The position numbers and the translations under genes are program-made. A DNA stretch of 43,039 nucleotides. It comes from a virus. The first letter of the stretch is position 1; each line of letters opens with the position of its first letter. The stretch spans positions 1 through 43,039 of IMG/VR virus record IMGVR_UViG_3300027985_000981; one strand, 5' to 3'. The notes under the pieces are model-generated. The model did no database searches. It worked only from the letters and a program-made list of their open reading frames with translations, and was not told the DNA's origin. Shown here in pieces: positions 40,371 to 43,039 of the stretch.

Positions 40371-41085
40371 TTAATTTTTTAGGCCGTGTCTGTAGCCATT
40401 CGATCACGTCGGCCGGTACTTGTTCATATAGCCACGCGCTGCCGTACCTGTAGCCGCAAACCTCGCAAGGCTTACACAACAACCCGCGCGGGTCCTCGTC
40501 AAACCGTACCCATCCGCGCCGCTCTGTTTCAACGTGTGCAAAGTATCCGTGTGTGTCTTTTGTCGGTTCGTAGTATTTCGCGTTGTACCCGGTTAATGTG
40601 TCGCTGTCTGTTTTTATAAACACATCAAGCTTTAGTATGCGCTTTTCCTCGGGGCTAAAGCCTAGAGCCTTACTGGTAGTACTTGCGGCGCGGTCAATAG
40701 CCTCCTGCTGTAGTTGCTTTTGCTTGTCTATGTATTCCATAGTAAGCCGCCACTGGTAGTGCTTTACATTCTCGCGCGCCATTTCCTGCCAACCGGCGGC
40801 GCGTTGATGCTCACAAGCAGCCCGCATGTCGTTTAAATGCCAACGGTCCCATATTTCATAAAGTTTCGCGACGCTTTCGGCATCCCACCCGAGGCCGTAT
40901 TTGTCAAAAGGCTCTTTTAGTTGGTCCAATATCTGCCCGTAGTTTTCGCGTGGTATTTCGCCGGTAATGCTCAAAACCTGTTGACCTTCTTTTTTGTCGC
41001 CGTATTCAACGTGCACGTATACATCACCGTTTACATTGTGCCCAATGTAAAACTTGCGGTCTATTAAGTTGTTTCTATTACTCAT
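40354..41085 (-). CDS. Phage protein with conserved WHLNDM motif
   Basis: This 243-residue protein contains YEIWDRWHLNDMRAACEHQRAAGW, a motif widespread in phage proteins of unknown function. Long helices (RLTMEYIDKQKQLQQEAIDRAASTT) follow, then a C-terminal CEVCGYRYGSAW zinc-like pair and a helical end. Codons are GC-rich compared with the rest of the window. It begins inside the preceding gene, overlapping by eight bases. Confidence 0.7.
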   Translation of the reverse strand: MSNRNNLIDRKFYIGHNVNGDVYVHVEYGDKKEGQQVLSITGEIPRENYGQILDQLKEPFDKYGLGWDAESVAKLYEIWDRWHLNDMRAACEHQRAAGWQEMARENVKHYQWRLTMEYIDKQKQLQQEAIDRAASTTSKALGFSPEEKRILKLDVFIKTDSDTLTGYNAKYYEPTKDTHGYFAHVETERRGWVRFDEDPRGLLCKPCEVCGYRYGSAWLYEQVPADVIEWLQTRPKKLNVKSI

Positions 41086-41545
41086 GGTTGATGTCTTTAA
41101 CCTCTAGTAAAGCAAGGGCGGCATATATAGCACGCTCACGATCCGCGAGAGTGCTATATATATACGTGTCCTTGCGTTTCTTTGCGTCCATTTCCTCGTG
41201 TAGTCGCTCAAGTTCACGCTGTAGAGCTGTAACAACGTTTGCATGTATTGTTACGCGTCCACTAATTCCCGCGCCGTAGTACTCGCCGCGTTGCATTTCG
41301 GCATCAATATCTGCCAATGTTCCCGCCCAACTGATATGCTTCGCGGTTGTGTTACTGTATCCGGCCGTATTGCGTACCCATACACGGCGGCCACTCGGGG
41401 TGTATATAACGAATAAAAGCGGGTAGTGGTACCCATAACTATAAATCGCCTCACCATCGGCAAAAACCGATGCACATTTTCCCTTGCCTTGTTCGCCGTC
41501 ATTGATCCGGTGGTATTGTTGGCGTATAAAATCTGAAGTTTGCAT
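41078..41545 (-). CDS. Hypothetical phage protein
   Basis: This protein has 155 residues from ATG 41545. The beta-rich N-terminal half (CASVFADGEAIYSYGYHYPLLFVIYTPSGRRVWVRNTAGYSNTTAKHISWAG) resembles a small domain shared by many phage genomes, with the SYGYHYPL and TTAKHI elements. It is followed by a coiled coil (TALQRELERLHEEMDAKKRK) and a helix. An earlier in-frame start would overlap the transglycosylase gene and was rejected. Confidence 0.65.
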   Translation of the reverse strand: MQTSDFIRQQYHRINDGEQGKGKCASVFADGEAIYSYGYHYPLLFVIYTPSGRRVWVRNTAGYSNTTAKHISWAGTLADIDAEMQRGEYYGAGISGRVTIHANVVTALQRELERLHEEMDAKKRKDTYIYSTLADRERAIYAALALLEVKDINHE

Positions 41546-41556
41546 ATATTTATTTT

Positions 41557-41913
41557 TTAGCGTCTTGTTAATACTTGCCGGGCGTACTCGCAACTATTGA
41601 AGGGTACGCCGTGCTTGTTTGTTCCTTTGTGACAGTTCCCGGCACTGTCTGTACCGTTGTACCGCCATAGCTTTTGGGTGTCGCTTAGTCCCTCGCGTGT
41701 CCATTGTTCTAGTGTGTGCGCTACCACATACCGTTGATTGTGATATGTGGGGCGTGCGTCATACCCTAAAATAGACCGAGACCATACGCGCCATGTGGTT
41801 GGTAGGATCTGAAAACATCCAACTTCACCACTTGCCCCGCGTAAATTGTCGCAAGGTTCGCCGCGTCCGATCTTGCCCCCGCTTTCATGCTGTCCGATCT
41901 TGTCGGCCAACAC
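41557..41913 (-). CDS. Lytic transglycosylase (SLT-like)
   Basis: This 118-residue protein starts at GTG 41913, 12 bases after the upstream stop; no ATG fits. KIGQHESGGKIGRGEPCDNLRGASGEVGCFQILPTTWRVWSR carries the catalytic Glu in HESGG and the GxFQILPTTW pattern of transglycosylase SLT domains. YNGTDSAGNCHKG follows. It cleaves the glycan strands of peptidoglycan. The missing signal peptide suggests it depends on the preceding membrane-anchored protein for export or acts as a virion enzyme. Confidence 0.75.
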   Translation of the reverse strand: MLADKIGQHESGGKIGRGEPCDNLRGASGEVGCFQILPTTWRVWSRSILGYDARPTYHNQRYVVAHTLEQWTREGLSDTQKLWRYNGTDSAGNCHKGTNKHGVPFNSCEYARQVLTRR

Positions 41914-41927
41914 TAGAGCGGCGCGGC

Positions 41928-42311
41928 TTACTGAAAAGACAATACAAGGGCGTTCAACTTCTCAAGCTCTGACTGTAGAGCGTCCACGGTTTCGTCACGT
42001 TCTGCCTCTATAGAGGCGATCTGTGCGGCCGCTGTGCTTGTTGCCGTGTCAATTTCAGAGAGTAGGCGCGCACGTTCCACACTGATTCGATCGTTTGCGG
42101 CCTTAAGTTCTGCCGCTGCTTTGTCGTATTCGGTGGGTGTTGGTTCGCTAGGTGCCATCATATTAGTGACAACCTCTAACGTGTCCGGGCCTTGTGCGTC
42201 GTATATCGTGCTTGTTGAAGGTATAAAGGTAACCGCGGAAACAGCACCAACGATCGCAAGGCCGGCTATAAAGATCTTTTTAGATCTCGTTTTTTTTGTA
42301 TTTGTAGCCAT
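41928..42311 (-). CDS. Membrane-anchored coiled-coil protein (spanin-like)
   Basis: This 127-residue protein has a Lys/Arg-rich start, an N-terminal transmembrane helix (IFIAGLAIVGAVSAVTFIP, residues about 13-31), then a Pro/Thr linker and a long coiled coil (AAELKAANDRISVERARLLSEIDTATSTAAAQIASIEAERDETVDALQSELEKLN). This is the layout of an inner-membrane spanin (Rz-type). It is placed directly upstream of the transglycosylase, so both may form an envelope-attack pair. Confidence 0.65.
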   Translation of the reverse strand: MATNTKKTRSKKIFIAGLAIVGAVSAVTFIPSTSTIYDAQGPDTLEVVTNMMAPSEPTPTEYDKAAAELKAANDRISVERARLLSEIDTATSTAAAQIASIEAERDETVDALQSELEKLNALVLSFQ

Positions 42312-42357
42312 ATACTATGGTTAATGGTAAGGAACAGCGTGTGTGTTGTTGTTGCTA

Positions 42358-42573
42358 CTACGCGATAGGAAACGCAAGCAACAACACAACAGCAAAGACC
42401 CAAAACAGGGCGAGGAGAACACAAGGCAGCACAGCGTATAAAACTACGCCGCGCGCAATGCGTGAGAGTAGGCAAGGTTTACACACTTGCCTTTCCGTCC
42501 CGTTTGTTGCTTTGCTCTTTCGGTCCTGTAGCTCTTTGTATAGATGACTACGGCCCGTATATGAGTTGTACAT
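42358..42573 (-). CDS. Small membrane protein at the head of the minus unit
   Basis: This 71-residue protein has a basic soluble N-terminal half (MYNSYTGRSHLYKELQDRKSK) and a strongly hydrophobic C-terminal half that could form two short helices (VVLYAVLPCVLLALFWVFAVVLLLAFPIA). The start CTCTAGTATG shares nine bases with the gene-junction repeats. It is the first gene after the 42.7-kb promoter. A holin-like role is possible. Confidence 0.55.
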   Translation of the reverse strand: MYNSYTGRSHLYKELQDRKSKATNGTERQVCKPCLLSRIARGVVLYAVLPCVLLALFWVFAVVLLLAFPIA

Positions 42574-42655
42574 ACTAGAGGTGGGTTAGGTTCCGCGTGA
42601 GCTTGTATGCCGGACATACCAGCGTAGCTTGTGCGGGTTCTGGTAAAAGTTGTGT

Positions 42656-42693
42656 GTGGTAGTGACCTGTGAGTGTTTACACACTCCTACCAC
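42656..42693 (-). promoter_or_regulatory. Structured leader hairpin of the minus unit
   Basis: GTGGTAG (42656-42662) pairs with CTACCAC (42687-42693), and GAGTGT (42671-42676) with ACACTC (42681-42686), forming a two-part hairpin just downstream of the predicted transcription start. It might control mRNA stability or attenuate early transcription. Confidence 0.6.
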
Positions 42694-42705
42694 TCACCTA
42701 CTACT

Positions 42706-42759
42706 ATTATATGTCGTGTCAATCAGATGTCAACCATTAAAAGTATCGTGTGGGGATAA
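42706..42759 (-). promoter_or_regulatory. Main promoter of the minus-strand (early) unit
   Basis: TTGACA (42728-42733) and TATAAT (42706-42711) are both exact sigma-70-type boxes, separated by 16 bp. TGACAC (42716-42721) sits 12 bp from the -35. A DnaA-box-like TTATCCCCA (42751-42759) lies 17 bases upstream. It would drive the right-hand genes from 42573 down. Confidence 0.88.
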
Positions 42760-42829
42760 CATACAACCACGGCAACGATCATATAAGGGGCTTTTTTATG
42801 GGTTATTGAGGCTGTTTTTCATGTTTTGT

Positions 42830-42978
42830 ATGTTGTATGTAGTTCTGTTTTACTGTGTTTGTGCTTTTTGTGGCTTAGTTAAGCCTTTAAAAGCATGTTG
42901 TATGTAGTTATGAAATGGGTATCTCGGTAACTTTTTATGGCTTTGTTTAGCGGTGTTTTTAGCATGTTGTATGTAGTT
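42830..42978 (-). repeat. Right array of AACTACATACAACATG repeats
   Basis: Copies are at 42830-42844, 42894-42909 (extended to CATAACTACATACAACATG across 42894-42912) and 42963-42978, all in the minus direction and 65-69 bp apart. They face away from the window end, mirroring the left array. Confidence 0.85.
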
Positions 42979-42981
42979 ACG
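42872..42981 (-). repeat. Right arm of the imperfect inverted repeat
   Basis: Read on the minus strand, this arm has two motif copies separated by 50 bases with conserved AAAGCCATAAAAA and CCGAG. The second copy is followed after eight bases by the hairpin GGCTTAACTAAGCC (42872-42885). It mirrors 31-139 at the left end and places a centre of symmetry near the window junction. Confidence 0.8.
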
Positions 42982-43039
42982 GGGCACTTTTTTAATAAAG
43001 TTAGTCATAGAGAAAAAAAAGAGTAAATATACATATGTA

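Larger units (their letters stand above)
42574..43039. other. Right-end non-coding control region
   Basis: The last 466 bases hold no credible gene. They contain a structured leader (42656-42693), a strong promoter (42706-42759) for the minus unit, three AACTACATACAACAT repeats in the minus direction (42830-42844, 42894-42909, 42963-42978), and GGCT/AGCC mini-hairpins between repeats. An A/T-rich stretch runs to the window end. It continues into the left non-coding region if the molecule is circular. Confidence 0.75.

Noticed and set aside
42317-42907. Plus-strand frames at the right end
   Set aside because: They overlap the minus-strand gene, its promoter or the repeat array and show no coding pattern.

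Overview
The window reads as a complete or nearly complete genome of a tailed double-stranded DNA phage, most likely podovirus-like. It has terminase subunits, a portal, an N4 gp56-type major capsid protein, a head-tail adaptor, collagen-like and LamG-bearing fibres, and a 1728-residue internal virion-type protein, but no recognisable tape measure, sheath or tail-tube set. No integrase, DNA polymerase, RNA polymerase, ligase, reverse transcriptase, CRISPR array or tRNA gene was recognised. A strictly lytic phage that borrows the host replisome and RNA polymerase is therefore the simplest reading. The host cannot be named. Most late genes have no Shine-Dalgarno sequence, and starts sit a few A/T-rich bases after the previous stop. 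TGA is a normal stop, which argues against hosts that read it as glycine or tryptophan. A Patescibacteria-like host would fit but is speculation.

Layout: two long, oppositely directed transcription units diverge from the window ends and converge near 24.69 kb at a bidirectional terminator. The plus-strand unit (695-24670) carries packaging (terminase small and large, portal), head genes (scaffold-like, capsid, decoration-like), adaptor, receptor-binding and fibre genes, a small phospholipase A2-like protein, a double glycosyltransferase, a coiled-coil membrane protein, tail and spike proteins, the giant virion protein and an amidase. The minus-strand unit (42573 down to 24702) starts with a GC-richer block of small genes, including a coiled-coil membrane protein and a lytic transglycosylase. 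It continues through a run of tiny zinc-finger proteins and a 3D-domain protein, then a PrimPol/D5 helicase, a KGG-like basic protein, an HNH endonuclease, an SF2 helicase, a metallopeptidase, a winged-helix regulator, an OB-fold SSB-like protein, a Cas4/RecB-type nuclease, a PIF1/RecD-like helicase and a RuvC-like resolvase. Together these form a recombination-dependent replication kit without a polymerase.

The most unusual content is non-coding. (1) Both ends carry copies of AACTACATACAACATG pointing outward from the window junction. Within them about 110 bp of the left arm is an imperfect inverted copy of the right arm, each with small GGCT/AGCC hairpins. If the molecule is circular, this is one symmetric divergent control region or origin. 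(2) Four minus-strand promoters share one architecture: a TTATCCACA-like (DnaA-box-like) element, a -35 TTGAC[A/C], six bases, TGAC[A/T][C/T], four bases, and a -10, with an exact 16-bp spacer each time. An orphan copy lies in the left arm. One of these promoters should give a leaderless mRNA for the winged-helix regulator. (3) Two intergenic gaps hold large candidate structured RNAs. One, at 29163-29337, can form two mutually exclusive folds, like a switch. Most other gaps longer than about 70 bp contain strong hairpins.

Functional picture (inference): the winged-helix protein and/or host DnaA may control the shared promoters, and the PrimPol-helicase starts replication with host polymerases. 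The nuclease, SSB-like protein, helicases and resolvase process intermediates. The late unit builds a capsid with an elaborate fibre set, and several envelope-degrading activities (amidase, transglycosylase, 3D-domain protein, phospholipase-like protein, HExxH proteins) act at entry or exit.
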